64,000 nucleotides of DNA from Melampsora larici-populina 98AG31 (GCF_000204055.1 NW_006768776.1:1147019-1211018), one strand, 5' to 3'. Positions 10,309 through 22,850 are shown, counted from the first letter of the stretch. A program made the numbers and translations. The notes: a model not told the origin generated them from the letters alone.

Positions 10309-13300
10309 ATGTTAAAGACTTCACAATCCAATATCTCGCTCGATCAATCAGCGCCCAATCTCACCTCTACCACAGCCAAGCGGAAACGGGCAGCTAATGC
10401 GTGCATCAGATGTCGTACTCGAAAACAGCGCTGTGATGGTCTCAGCATCCCGTACGTTCGTTTCTTCGATTTCTCCGAAGTGTCTATTTTTGAGCTCGCA
10501 CAAAAGCCTGACGCATCATCTCTTCACACATTTTCTCGACACACGCCGCCATTTTCCGTTTTTGATATCGTTTTCCGGTTCCTACAGCTGTGTAAACTGT
10601 GCCAAATCTCGAGCTGAATGTATTTTTCCAGAGGACGCTTCTGGTGAACATTTGCTCAGAGAGTGCGTAACGTTCTTTTTTTATGGAGGCAAGGCCGGAC
10701 CTTCTGTCCCGTTTTTACCTGAACAAATATCTACAAGAACTGATCATGTCCACCCATGCATTTAAACAAAATTTCACAGGCACATTGCTGTACTCGAATC
10801 TCGCATCAGCGACTTAACTGTTGCTCTTCGGGAAGTTACCTCAGTCCATGCTCCGATCACTGGGAATCGACCATCCCATCACGAGCCACCTAAGGTAATC
10901 AAATCGCCCTCCTAATATCTTCTCATCTTACTTCTTCTAACGCTGAATCGACGATGCAGGGACCTAAGGCAACTGCCAGCGACACAGGGCCAGGGGATGC
11001 TAGAAAAAACGGCATGGTGAATGAAGATGACCTCGTAAACGGGATCGGTTTCTTGAGCCTTACATCCGGGGCTGAGCCGTTGTACGTCGGCGGAAGCTCG
11101 GGCGCTAGCTGGGGTCGAATATTCTCATCGTCTTAAGTCATTCCACATCCTGCGTCTCTTCCAGAACTCCTGAGTCACGTTGATTGATTGCTCTTCGGCT
11201 TTCGATCACAACAGAGTTCTGCGACGTAGTACGGGTAGCTCCTCAGTGAGCGGTAGAAGTCTTATTCCTTCCCAATCTCTTCCGGATCTCCCCGTGCCTA
11301 CCGAGCGGCAACATTCGAAAACGCAATCTTCGTCTTCGTCTGTTTGTTCAGATTCGTCATCTTCTTCAGTACTGCCTTTTCGGATTCCCCTTGACATTCG
11401 ACCGAAGTTTCTATTCCCATTTCTGCCCACATCAAAATCTTTATCGAATGAGATATTTGTAACCGTGTATTCAACAATCCAATCCCGCTACAGTTTCATG
11501 AACTTTGCATTATTAAGAGTTTGGCACGAACAACGAGATCTATTCTGCGGATCTCAGGAAGTTCAAGAAAGTGATGAACGTACCGCTGCCTTCTTTTTAT
11601 GGCTCACATATGCCATTGGGGTTAGACTACTAGAGGGACGCGGCAAAGCGCTGGACGGCTTAGCATCGCATGAAGTTCGTATCATCCATCACGCATGTCG
11701 TACCATCTTTGAGGAGCATTTACATCTGCTAACCTTGAATTTGACGCAGCATTATTTTCAGGCAGCGCTTCAATACTTTGATCATGTCCAATCCAACATC
11801 ACCACGATCCAAGCGCTTCTCTTTCTAGCCATGTACTCTTTTCGTTCAGAAAAAGGACTTTCAGCCTGGCATCTTAGCGGCTTGGCGATCAGAACTGCAC
11901 TTGAGCTTGGACTACATCGAAAAACACCAAGAAATAAAACGAAGCACCCTTGGGAGGAAGAGACAAGAAAAAGAGTCTGGTGGAGCGTATATTGTCTGGA
12001 AAGGACTATAGCGCTACAGCTTGGAAGGCCAATAGCAATCCAAGACAAAGACATTGACATACCGGTCGGTTCATATCTTTCGCAAAGTTCATGTTGCATA
12101 CGGAGAAGCACAGCTTATGCAAATCTAAAAATTGACATCCCGATTATACCCGATGGCAACTTCAGCTCCCCTTAGATATTGACTGCTTCGTCACAGATGC
12201 GCATAAGATTCGAGAGAGGGAAACCGCCATTGAAACCGCCCTGAGAGAATCTAACACCACCCTTGAAGACCATCCCTATCCATTGGGCATCACTTCCATG
12301 TCATCGTCCCTGCATCACATTCGATTACGCCAGATATTAACCAAGGTCAAGGAAACCGTCTATAACCATCAAGGTGACAAGAGAGAGGATGTTTTCCGAA
12401 AAAAGGAAAACTTGGGAAAACTTGTCGAGGAGCTAAACACGTGGAGAAATAATAGCCCCAAGTGGCAGCGTGCTGACAGGGAAGGTGAACCGGCTCATCC
12501 TGAAGATCCAGGTAACCTTATTTATGGACTCGCCAATGAACCGTATCCAAAGGCGAGAGAAATGAAAGATTACACAAGAAACCCCAAAAAGCCTCCATAT
12601 GTGTATGATTGGTTTGATTTGCAGTACGTGTATCTCTTTCTGTCATTCAATTCACATGTTGTGCTTGGGTAACATCTAATAATTGACCCTTTTTCCGCAC
12701 GTCTTTAGGTACTACAATGTCAGTCTCTTCAGTTTCACCTCCACTCTCAATTGTCTGGAATCGGCCTTGTAGTGAAGTTGTTTTGGTAGTGAAAATCTAA
12801 CAATCTTGAATGTTCTATAGGCAATACAGCTGTTGCTTATTCCGTACGCGCTGACGGCAGCTCCAGGGGATCCTTATCTTCATCAAGCAGTCATAGCAGC
12901 TATGCAATCATGCGAACTCCAGAATCAAAGGGTCAAAAGGCGATCAACAAGCCCATTATCGATTTACATGCTTCATAAATTGTTCATGACAGGTATTTTT
13001 CTATTGTGGGCACTTGACAAAGACCCAGAAGTCATTTTGATGCTTGAAAAATTCCCAGAAAGCCTTGGAGCATATACGAAAGAATCAAACAGTGAAGCTC
13101 CTGATGACCCTATCGCTTCCTGTTCAAGGGCTTTGTGGGTCTATGCTGAGCATTATCCTGAAGTCAAGACATACTCCGAATGTTTTGATCAATTGGTTCT
13201 CGACCGAAAAGAAATATGGAAAGACAGTCATCTTCGCAGGTCTTCCTCGAACAAAAAGCAACACCGACGTGGATCGCCGTATCCCAACAAGTCCAGCACT

Positions 13301-14620
13301 ACACTCGCAGCTAACAAGACTCCATCACGCGGGCAAACCTCACCCATGCGAGATAATTCTAAAGCTCATCAACCAAGTGTTAGATTTATCAGTCCTCTTG
13401 TGAATACAATTCACGGAGCTATACGCAACATTGGCGATCGTAGTCGGGATGTGAATAAATCTGGTCCCAGCCTAACGCGTTTATTAGAACAGAACCATGG
13501 CTTGGAGGAGATGAATTATAGCCCATCTGGAAATCTTGCGTTAGAAATTGCACAGTCAGACCCACGCATAGAGTGCCATTTCAATTATGAAGAGTTAGAT
13601 ATGGTTGAATGTGTGATGCCAGCCAGGAATTCAGTGATTGTGAAAAAAGATGATAATCCTCCAGATGAAGATTATTTGCTAGAAAGTAGTCAATCTTCTC
13701 AAACAGTCTCAAGGGGTGAATTTAGGACGGATACCCCATCCGGAGAAACAAGGGAGATGTATCCTGATTTTCATTACAATCTCTCAGAGAGGGATAGACA
13801 AATATTTCCAGCTCATGATCACAGGAGGAATGAAGGTAGTACAGAAATAAATCCAAATGATTATTTCACCTCCCAAACTCCTGAAGATTCACATGAAGGA
13901 TGTTTTACACAGTGTCATCCTCTCTCCAATTATCAGGGGTATCCATCAGAGCCTTATTTGGAATTGGATCAGTTAGACTCTGCCTTCCAGAACCCATCCA
14001 GTACAACCCTTGATGAAGCTGAGTTTTCTGCCCTTGGGTATCCTTCAACACCATCTTCTCAAATGAACTACACATCATCATTACTTTGGGGGCATCACCA
14101 AAGATATATCAATGAGTCCCATTCTGGATCACAAGAGGTGAAGGAAAGCTTCAATCAAATGGTCCCACATTTCAGTTCTAGTCATACCAATTCAACTAAT
14201 TTGGGAGATGAATATCAATCTACAAGTAACAGAACAGATTCATCATGCTCCACTAGACCAGTATCCAATGCCCATGAAGCATCCACAGACCTATACCCAC
14301 TATCACAAGATCCAAGAGATACTTATTGTATGGAAAGAGTAGATAGGTCTGTAAATAACAATGTCAAGGAAGAATCAGGACAACAGGTATACACCCAAAC
14401 TGAGCCTGTTTCAAAGAATCAAAGTACATCAGGGAATGCCTTATTGATGTCCTTCAATACATTGTTTGCTGCATCTCAATCTTCACAGCATCCTTTCTTA
14501 GGTGGTATGGGAGATGTATCATTTTGGAATGCTTTACAAGATGCTGCTGCTACAGAGCAAGAGGGCGGGACAGAAGGAGAGCACAAGAATGGCGGTTATG
14601 ATGTATCTGAACAGTTTTGA
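10309..14620 (+). CDS. Zn2Cys6 fungal-specific transcription factor
   Basis: This is a nuclear DNA-binding regulator. The exons are 10309-10451, 10588-10662, 10780-10894, 10960-11129, 11215-11674, 11750-12064, 12166-12623, 12709-12718 and 12821-14620 (3546 nt, 1181 aa). The binuclear zinc cluster is complete once intron 1 is removed: Cys32, 35, 42, 49, 52 and 59 with CX2CX6CX6CX2CX6C spacing, preceded by KRKRAAN. A short coiled-coil linker (HIAVLESRISDL) follows. Next come GFLSL and YVGGSSGASWGRIF, typical of the xylanolytic-activator class. The fungal-specific transcription factor domain shows WHLSGLAIRTALELGLHR (from residue 361) and WWSVYCLER (398-406). The last exon encodes a long Ser/Asn/Gln-rich tail, probably an activation region. 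Exon 8 is only 10 nt. The targets cannot be inferred. Confidence 0.92.
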
Positions 14621-16360
14621 GATTTGATTTTTTCTAGGTGATATATTCTGGAGAGTGGTGAGGTATTATATGAATAGGTATCTGAAGAGATGCTGGGATA
14701 GGGTGTTGAAGGTCAAGACCAAAAGATGGTACATAAGGTTCCCCTACAATAGAGAAAGTTTGAATCTCATAGTGGATTAGATCCAATGTGGTCTATGTCT
14801 ACCAACACAGGTTCTGCTTTTACAAACAATAACACAATCAAAAAAATTCATGTTGTTCTCTCAACACCTTTTCACACTTTGGATTCTATTTGATGGGAAT
14901 AACCAAAGAAGAGGTCTTATTTTCTTATTATTATCAATTCAATATATAGAATTCTCAAAACATGCTCACACTTTTCTTCTTTTTCTCATGTTTAGGCAGG
15001 TGTATTTAGGGATTGTTCTTTGTTATCAGTTGCATATCCAAGTCTTGGGTTCTTGATTGTTTTTCAATTTGCATTTTTTTATTCAAAATTGGAAGATTGT
15101 TACAGTTCAGCACAGAGGTTTTTTCTTGACAAGTTATGATTTGTACTGAAGGTTTGTGTGAATGGATTATATTGAAAAGATATCAATATATGATTTGTCT
15201 GCTTGCCATGTGGATTGGCTGAGTTAGACTACCTTGATAAGAAGAGGTGGGTTTGAGGTTTGGTGCAGGTGATCAAGGTACAGTGCCAACATTTTTTCAC
15301 AATTGTTGACTTAGAATATACATACAAGTGCTTGCCAAAACAATACAACACCAGTTTAGTCTGCTGGCCCCAATCACATCCCTGTATAATAGTGACCACA
15401 GTCAGGGCCAGCAGACTAAACTGGTGTTGTATCTTTTGTGCAAGCACTTGTACATGGGTCAAAATGACAGTTGTCCAGCTAATATGAATTGTTGGAGGGT
15501 CCAGAGAACCAGTACAGACAGTTACAGACAATACCAAAAGCTTCCCACCACCAAAAGCAAAAGCAGGGCGGGTTGCTCCACCTGCACTATGATCCTAGCC
15601 AAGAAGCGGGTCTGAGCGCTCCGCCAATAAAAGTAGAGAACTTCATGTTATGTAGTACAGCCACCCCTCAAAATATCCAATGGATTTTCACAGTCTTTGG
15701 GTTTTTCCACACATCAATTACCCTTTTGTGGACATTGACAAAACTGAACACATCCATGTAAAACTCATAACAACATTGGATTGGATCACTTTTTGAGCTG
15801 AAGCACTTTTGTAATTGATTGCAAAAAAATGTAATGAAACAGAATTCCTTACTAAAATCTGATTGTACTTTTTGCCAAGAGATTCAAGACTACAGGTTGA
15901 AGCTTTGGGATGAGGTGACCACGCTTGTTTTCACTTATTGCCTGTCTACCCATTTTGAGGGCTTCAAACCTCATGAAAGTGTGTCTCCAGCACACCAGGC
16001 CTTTCCAGATTTCTCTATATCTGCTGGTAATTTTTTGTCACAGATTTCACATGCTTGACTTACTCAGGCACTGTTGGTAAACACCCAGAAATCAATGCAG
16101 GACTACAAAAAAACAATGAACTGGCCAAAATGAGGCAAGAAGGACCAGGTCTAGCAGCTGCAAGTTCAACAGAATAAAACCAGAAAGAGGAGAAAGAAAA
16201 AAGATTGAAGGAGGCCTGGCGTGCAGAACCACATCACATGAATGTTGATGCCCCCACACAATGTGTGGCAAGAGAAATTGCAAAACAGACCAGGTATTCT
16301 CATGCCATAAGTCCAACATTGGTTGCAAGGCCCTCTGTCGGTGCGCAGCGGCGGACACAC
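14621..16360. other. Intergenic region with one strong hairpin
   Basis: No supported gene is seen. Open frames near 15.2-15.8 kb on both strands are mirror images created by the hairpin at 15323-15452. The right edge is the target site of the Gypsy element that starts at 16361. Confidence 0.6.
15323..15452. repeat. Hairpin with 48-bp arms
   Basis: The arms 15323-15370 and 15405-15452 are near-perfect reverse complements; the shared core is ACAACACCAGTTTAGTCTGC. They are separated by a 34-bp loop. The left arm has CTTGCCAAAACAA where the right arm gives CTTGCACAAAAGA. Transcribed RNA would form a long stable stem. It may be a foldback MITE or a source of small RNA. Confidence 0.7.
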
Positions 16361-16546
16361 TGTTATGATCCTAGATCACGGATCACGGAGGTGTCACAAC
16401 CTGTGACAGAGGAGACACTCGAGCCCACTCTAAAGCAGAGCTTTTCCTGTACTGTTGCTTTCCTCATGCTACAATAATCATACCATCTCATTAGCATCCT
16501 CTCCCTCCGTTCCCTCACACAACGACCCCTGAAGCCGGTCATAACA
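16361..16546 (+). repeat. 5' LTR of Gypsy copy 1
   Basis: The 186-bp repeat starts TGTTATGATCC and ends GGTCATAACA, giving TG...CA ends within a short inverted repeat (TGTTATGA / TCATAACA). Very short LTRs are common in chromoviruses. The putative primer-binding region follows directly (CATTGTAGCATC...), but I could not match it to a specific tRNA. Confidence 0.93.
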
Positions 16547-16833
16547 CATTGTAGCATCTAACTTGAAACGGACCGGGAGGACACCAAGACGAAAGAAAGA
16601 AAAGATTTTAATTAAAATTGGAGAAGAAGAAAAATTTAAAGAAAGAAGATTTACAAAGTTCAAATAAAAGAAGAATAAAGTTTAAAAGAATAAAAGTTTA
16701 AGAAAAGGTTAACAGAGTAAAGGAGTTTTCATTTCCCATCACGCCTTCATTCCAAACCCCCACCGACGACTCTGACTCGGTCGAAAGCGATTCCTGGCAC
16801 GAGGTCGTAATTAACCGTCTAGAGCCTGAATCA

Positions 16834-17934
16834 ATGGCGACAGTCGAGGATATCAATCGACTGGCTCAGCAGATGGCCGAATTGAACAACCGGTTAGCTG
16901 AGGAGACGGTACATCGAAACAAATTGAATGCGAAACTGGCTCAAGAGACCGCGCGCCGCGAGGAGGCAGAAGCTCGTCTTGCCCAACTGGAAACTGGCCA
17001 CACCGCTACAACCACCACCGCACCACAATCAGCCTCTACCACTACAGCCGTACCTGCACCTGCTACTACGACAGCACCCACCACCACGACTCCACACATG
17101 ATTAAGGTTGCCACCCCGGATAAATATGAAGGTACCAGAGGAGCACTGGCAGAGACGTATGCTAGTCAGGTTGGAATTTATATCGCAATGAACTCAGCCC
17201 TCTTCCAGACCGACCGTTCAAAAGTCATGTTTGTGATTTCTTATCTTACCGGTGAAGCCATTAAATGGGCACAACCTTTCTTGCAACGTATCTTACACCC
17301 AACCAAAGAGAACACCGTCACGTATCTGGAGTTTACCCGTGCTTTTGAATCTGTCTTTTTCGACTCTGACCGACAGAAACGTGCCGAGACTGCCCTTCGC
17401 GCCCTGAAACAAACCCAATCAGCCGCCGAGTACACCATTAAGTTTAATCAGCTGGCCCCAGCGACCAAATGGGAACTACCTACGTTGATCAGCCATTACC
17501 GCCAAGGATTAAAGAGCAATGTTCGTATCCCGATGATCCGTGACCAATTCGACAACCTTGAGGACATTACCAAACTTGCCTGCGCCATCAATAATGATTT
17601 ACGCGGAGAACACACCGATCCAGTCCCGTCGACACGTCCAACGGACCCTAATGCAATGGACATCTTGTCAGCACGATTCGACATCTCTTCAGACGAGTAC
17701 AACCGACGGGTAACAGACAACTTATGTTTCACTTGTGGCAAATCCGGCCACCGAGCACGTTGGTGTAAGAGAGATCGTCGCGATGGGTTTAAAGGAAAAG
17801 GCAGTGGTAAAGGGAGGATTGCGGAGTTGGAGGCGAAAATTGCGGCAATGGAAGGGGGGTTGAGTGTGTTGACAGCTAGTAGTTCAAGTAGTTCATCAGC
17901 AGACCTGTCAAAAAATGGCGCCGCTCGAGAGTGA
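16834..17934 (+). CDS. gag: Gag polyprotein of Gypsy copy 1
   Basis: This 366-aa frame is the structural protein that packages element RNA into cytoplasmic particles. The N-terminus is a Leu/Glu-rich coiled coil (residues 1-50) followed by a Thr/Ala/Pro-rich linker. A retrotransposon gag domain follows (from DKYEGTRG, including YASQVGIYIAMN and RALKQTQSAAEYTIKFNQLA). A single zinc knuckle CFTCGKSGHRARWC (CX2CX4HX4C) is near 17.73-17.77 kb, followed by a basic Lys/Gly tract. It ends at TGA 17932-17934 while the pol frame, one base back, is already open. The frame is uninterrupted. Confidence 0.9.
   Translation: MATVEDINRLAQQMAELNNRLAEETVHRNKLNAKLAQETARREEAEARLAQLETGHTATTTTAPQSASTTTAVPAPATTTAPTTTTPHMIKVATPDKYEGTRGALAETYASQVGIYIAMNSALFQTDRSKVMFVISYLTGEAIKWAQPFLQRILHPTKENTVTYLEFTRAFESVFFDSDRQKRAETALRALKQTQSAAEYTIKFNQLAPATKWELPTLISHYRQGLKSNVRIPMIRDQFDNLEDITKLACAINNDLRGEHTDPVPSTRPTDPNAMDILSARFDISSDEYNRRVTDNLCFTCGKSGHRARWCKRDRRDGFKGKGSGKGRIAELEAKIAAMEGGLSVLTASSSSSSSADLSKNGAARE
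17910..17916 (+). promoter_or_regulatory. Putative -1 ribosomal frameshift site
   Basis: Eight codons before the end of gag, the message reads TCA AAA AAT, which contains the slippery heptamer A AAA AAT in gag phase. Pol lies in the -1 frame, and that frame is open from this point on (TGG CGC CGC TCG AGA GTG...). A GC-rich stretch follows that could form structure. The site fits the X XXY YYZ rule; its activity is inferred. Confidence 0.6.
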
Positions 17935-20900
17935 CGGACGTGCCACCCTCGGGCCTGTGTACGGAGAAGTTAGTTATGGAATCGGATGCTATGATGTCAA
18001 ATGCAAATACAAACCAAGATCCTCGTGTGTTTACATCTATATCCCTTTCCCAGACTTCCTGTGCCACGTCCCCCAACCCAGACAGTGTCCCAGCCCGTGC
18101 GTTGATCGATTGTGGTTCAACTCACGTGGTACTGGGCAAGAAATTTGCCGACCGTACTGGACTCCCCATGACAAGCCTAAAGAAGGCAGGGGAGGTGTAC
18201 GGGTTTGATGGAGCCCCAAGAACCGTCGCCCACGACACCGACCTATTCATTGACGACGACGAATCCAAAACAAAATTTTTAGTCACTCAGATAAAAGATT
18301 CATACGACGCCATTCTCGGTATGCCCTGGCTACGCGAGAATGGACACTGGATCGATTGGAAGAACGGAATACTAAGACCGAAAGACTCACTTACTGACAT
18401 TGCAGCCATTGAAACGGCTTCGTCCAACCCGCCAACCACCCCAGATCGCCTTGAGGCCCGGAAGGGGAAAGCTAGGGAAAGTGACGAGGGGGCCATCAGC
18501 ATGACTGATATTACGCCCCCGCGATGTGAGTCCAATAGAACACCATCACCCTTGCCATTTGAAACACTTAGCAAGCAGGAACATGACTTACTTTTTGCAG
18601 AATTACCACCAAACCATCGAAACCACCAAGTAGAAGACCAAGAACTCGCCACTGGTAGTCCAGTGTCGCCTAATCCGAAAACCACCCCAGATTGCCTTGA
18701 GGCCCGGAAGGGGAACACTAGGAAACATGGCGAGGGGGCTCTTTCCATTGGAGAGATTAAGCCCCCGCGATGTGAGTCCAACACACCTTCCTACCGTAGC
18801 CCTGGTCCAGTTGACAAGCTTCAGATCCCCGATTACAGTGTTAAACCCTCAGTATGCGCGGCAACGACCTCCTGGAACGTATCCCCCAAACTGGCGGCGG
18901 ACAAGGTGAAGAATCAACCTGAGAAACCAGTAGAAGAACTATTGCCGACTCAGTATCACCGATATCTTAACATGTTTCAAAAGAAGAATTCGATGATGTT
19001 ACCTCCACGCTGTCGATACAATTTTCGAGTGGATCTGATTCCGGGAGCAACACCACAAGGCAGCAAGATGATACCGCTATCACCTGCGGAGGAATCAGCA
19101 CTCAATACCATGATCGACGAAGGCCTAGCGAAGGGCACTATCCGACGTACCACCTCCCCGTGGGCAGCGCCTGTACTGTTCAACGGCAAGAAAGACGGAA
19201 ACCTTTGTCCTTGCTTCAATTATCGGAAACTGAACGCATTAACTGTAAAGAATAAATACCCGTTACCTCTCACGATGGAACTGGTAGACAGTTTAAAGGA
19301 CGCGGAGGACTATACCTGTTTGGACATGCGCAACGGCTATAACAACCTTCGCGTCTTCGAGGGCCATGAGAAGCAACTGGCGTTTATCTGTAAACGAGGT
19401 CAATTTGAGCCTCTAGTGATGCCTTTTGGCCCCACGTGAGCGCCCGGTTATTTTCAATTCTTCATATCGGACATTTTTCGCGAGAGGATTGGGAAGGACC
19501 TAGCCGCATATCTAGATGACTTACTGATATACACGCCAAAAGGAGTGGACCACGAGAAAGTGGTAACTGAAGTACTGGAAATCCTACAGGCACACAATAT
19601 TTGGTTAAAACCTGAAAAATGTAAATTTTCAAAGAAAGAAATTGATTATCTTGGCTTACTTATTTCGAAGAATAAAGTCCGAATGGACCCGGTTAAAGTG
19701 TCAGCAGTGACTGACTGGCCGATCCCGAAGAACGTCTCTCAGATTCAACGGTTCCTAGGATTCTCTAACTTTTACCGAAGATTCATCAACGGATTCTCCA
19801 AGATCACTAGACCTCTCCATGATTTAACCTGCGCCGACGTACCATTTGTATGGAGCGAAAAACAACAAGAAGCGTTCGATATCCTTAAGACGTCATTCAC
19901 TACCGCACCAATTTTGAAGATCACTGATCCTTACAAAGTGTTTGTCCTCGAGTGTGACTGCTCAGATTACGCACTCGGGGCTGTCTTGTCGCAGAATGAT
20001 GATACCGGAGTCCTCCACCCTGTAGTGTTCCTGTCTCGTTTGTTAGTCCAAGCGGAAAAGAACTACGAAATATTTGATAAAGAGCTGTTAGCAGTGGTGG
20101 CGTCCTTTAAAGAATGGCGTCACTATCTGGAGGGAAACCCAAACAGACTTGAAGTGACTGTGTACACCGACCACAAAAACCTCGAGACTTTTATGACTAC
20201 GAAGCAACTTACTCGTCGACAAGCCCGTTGGGCAGAGACACTTGGCTGTTTCGATTTTCATATAAAGTTTCGACCAGGCCGAGACTCCTCAAATCCAGAC
20301 GCACTTTCGAGACGACCGGACCTAGAGCCTCATGCCGACGAGAAACTATCATTCGGGAGTTTGTTAAGACCAGAGAACCTGTCTGATGAATCGTTTGTAG
20401 CCGACCTCGACAGTGTAGAAGCATGGTTCAAGGACGAGTCAGTGGAGCATGATGAAGTTGAAATGTGGTTTGAACAAGACATTATACAACCTACCACCCC
20501 GGAACCAATTGAGATTGATGCCCTAGACCGATCAGAGCTGACACCAATATGGACCGACGACCAAATTATTGACCAGATACGGGAAGTTTCGAAGGAAGAC
20601 ACCAGAATCCAAGGCCTGATTCATGCGTTGAGTGGACCAAAAGTGACAGAAATTGAGAGTGCGCTGAAAGATTACCAAGTACATGACGGTATCCTGTACC
20701 ACAACGGATTGATCGAAGTTCCGGATGACAAGAAATGTAAATTTGAGATCCTGAGAAGCAGACACGACAGCGTATTAGCCGGACATCCAGGACGAGCTAA
20801 GACATTGAGTCTGGTACAGAGGCAATACAAGTGGAAATCAATGAAAACTTACGTTAACCAGTTTGTAGATGGCTGTGCTTCGTGCGCTCGTATCAAACCC

Positions 20901-22043
20901 TCCAGCATGGCACCACTTGGATCACTCGAACCTTTACCGATCCCCGCTGGACCTTGGACCGACATCAGCTACGACATGATCACTGATCTACCAGAGTCGG
21001 GCGGCATGAACTGCATATTGACGGTGGTCGACCGATTGACAAAGATGGGACATTTTATTCCTTGCACTACAGAAATGGACGCAGGAGAGTTAGCAACGTT
21101 GATGCTGTCAAACGTATGGAAACTACATGGAGCTCCGAGAACTATTGTATCGGATAGGGGTAGTGTTTTTATTGCCAAACTCACTGAATCTTTGAACAAA
21201 CAATTAGGTATTGCGCTACACCCGTCGACGGCATTCCATCCACAATCCGATGGCCAAACCGAGATCGTTAACAAAGCAGTGGAGCAATATTTGCGCCACT
21301 TCGTGAGCTACAGGCAGGACGATTGGAAAGAACACCTACCATTAGCTGAGTTTGCATATAATAACGGGACGCACTCATCAACAGGATACTCACCTTTTAA
21401 AGCCAACTTAGGGTACGATCTATCGTTCGGACGAATACCAACTCGCGAGAGATGTATCCCAGAGGTGGAGGAGCGCCTAAAGAATATTGAAGAGATTCAG
21501 AATGAGCTAAGAGAAAACTTAGGACAAGCACAAGAAGTAATGAGAAAAGCTTACGATGAAGGTAGACGGCCAACACCAGATTGGAACGTCGGCGATGAGG
21601 TGTGGCTGAATAGCAAGCACATCTCGACGACACGACCGTCTGCAAAACTCGACCATAGATGGTTGGGACCCTTCAGCATAGAAAAGAAGATATCCACCTC
21701 AGCCTATAAACTACGCCTCCCATTAACGATGAGTAGAAATCACCCAGTTTTTCATGTGTCGGTATTAAGGAAATGCTCACCTGATTTGATTGAAGAGCGC
21801 CAACAGGAGAAACCACATCCAATCGAGATCGATGGCGAGGAGGAGTGGGAAGTGGAGGCAGTATTAGATAAAAGGTCAAGAAGAGGAAAAATCGAGTACC
21901 TTATCAGCTGGAAGGGATGTAGCCGTGCCGAAGATTCATGGGAGCCGATCGCCAACGTCATCAATGCGAAGGAGATGATCAGCGCCTTTGATTTAAGGTT
22001 TCCGAAGGCAGTGGAAGTTCACAGAAGAACAAGGCGCATGTAA
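17917..22043 (+). pseudogene. pol: Pol polyprotein of Gypsy copy 1 (one stop codon)
   Basis: Domains in order are: aspartic protease (ALIDCGSTHVVLG); reverse transcriptase (SPWAAPVLF, YRKLN, YLDDLLIYT); RNase H (ECDCSDYALGAVLSQ, DHKNLE, GRDSSNPDALSRR); integrase with HHCC finger and DDE core (VVDRLTKMGHFIP, SDRGSVF, HPQSDGQTEIVNK); and a chromodomain (YLISWKGCSRAEDSWEP). A TGA at 19437-19439 falls inside the conserved FG-TNAPxxFQ block of reverse transcriptase, where Asn is expected; the same frame is otherwise open to TAA 22041-22043. The fingers motif reads CPCFNYRKLN in place of the usual RPC-DYRKLN, a second sign of decay. No other break was seen. Confidence 0.88.
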
Positions 22044-22139
22044 GAGGGGTGAAGCTTTTTCCCACCGGGTTTTTTAATGCAAGCCCCGGGGAGGAACGCA
22101 GGGCCGCGAACAGGGAGCCTGGGCGTAAGGGGGGGATAG

Positions 22140-22325
22140 TGTTATGATCCTAGATCACGGATCACGGAGGTGTCACAACCTGTGACAGAGGAGACACTTG
22201 AGCCCACTCTAAAGCAGAGCTTTTCCTGTACTGTTGCTTTCCTCATGCTACAATAATCATACCATCTCATTAGCATCCTCTCCCTCCGTTCCCTCACACG
22301 ACGACCCCTGAAGCCGGTCATAACA
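22140..22325 (+). repeat. 3' LTR of Gypsy copy 1
   Basis: This 186-bp repeat is identical to the 5' LTR except for two transitions that I could see (ACTTGAG against ACTCGAG, and CACACGACG against CACACAACG). It is preceded by a polypurine tract ending at 22139. Confidence 0.93.
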
Positions 22326-22850
22326 CACGCAAGAAGGCTTAGGCAACCTGAATTCATACAAGACAGAAGACCAAAATCTATCAACCAAGCAAGATACCTT
22401 TAATTGGTACAAAGTTGAGGAATATGATCTGAAGTCTTTGAAAGAATTTGTCAAAGAAGTGATCAGATTCAAAGTTTGGGATTGACAGTGTGAGGACCCT
22501 TAAGCTTACTATGTTTAAACCCCGCGCACGAGGTATGTGAACTTTGCTAAGTTTGTACAAGATCACATTTGATCAGCTGATTTACAACTATTCCACAGGG
22601 CATCTTCAGAGAGAACTCCGGATCTGTATCCTCGGATTGTCAAACACGAGCAAGGGATAGTCCTAGATCCTACTTGTTGTTAGTAGATGAACTTAAGATG
22701 AATATTCTTCCATATACAAAAGAATTTGTGATGAGCATTGCATGCATTATAAAACAAGAAATTTTCAAAACCAAAACTAACGATAAAGAATCAAACGTCA
22801 CAAATTTAAATGTAATAAAATAATTAGAAGAGTGGTCCAAGTACAAGTAA
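22326..22850. other. Flank of Gypsy copy 1 and 3' region of the mannosyltransferase gene
   Basis: No gene is seen. The stretch begins with the right target-site copy CACGC and runs AT-rich to the stop codon of the minus-strand gene that ends at 22851. Confidence 0.5.

Larger units (their letters stand above)
16361..22325 (+). mobile_element. Gypsy/chromovirus LTR retrotransposon (copy 1)
   Basis: The element has two 186-bp LTRs, a Gag frame, a Pol frame and a C-terminal chromodomain, the arrangement of the chromovirus clade of Ty3/Gypsy. The Pol order protease, reverse transcriptase, RNase H, integrase is Gypsy-type. The LTRs differ at two positions that I could see, so insertion is recent. 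The flanks carry CACAC on the left (16356-16360) and CACGC on the right (22326-22330), a 5-bp target duplication with one change. The purine-rich tract GGGGGGGATAG lies directly before the 3' LTR. One stop codon in pol makes this copy probably defective on its own. Confidence 0.93.

Noticed and set aside
15229..15761. Several open frames on both strands near the hairpin
   Set aside because: They mirror each other because of the inverted repeat and have low-complexity composition.
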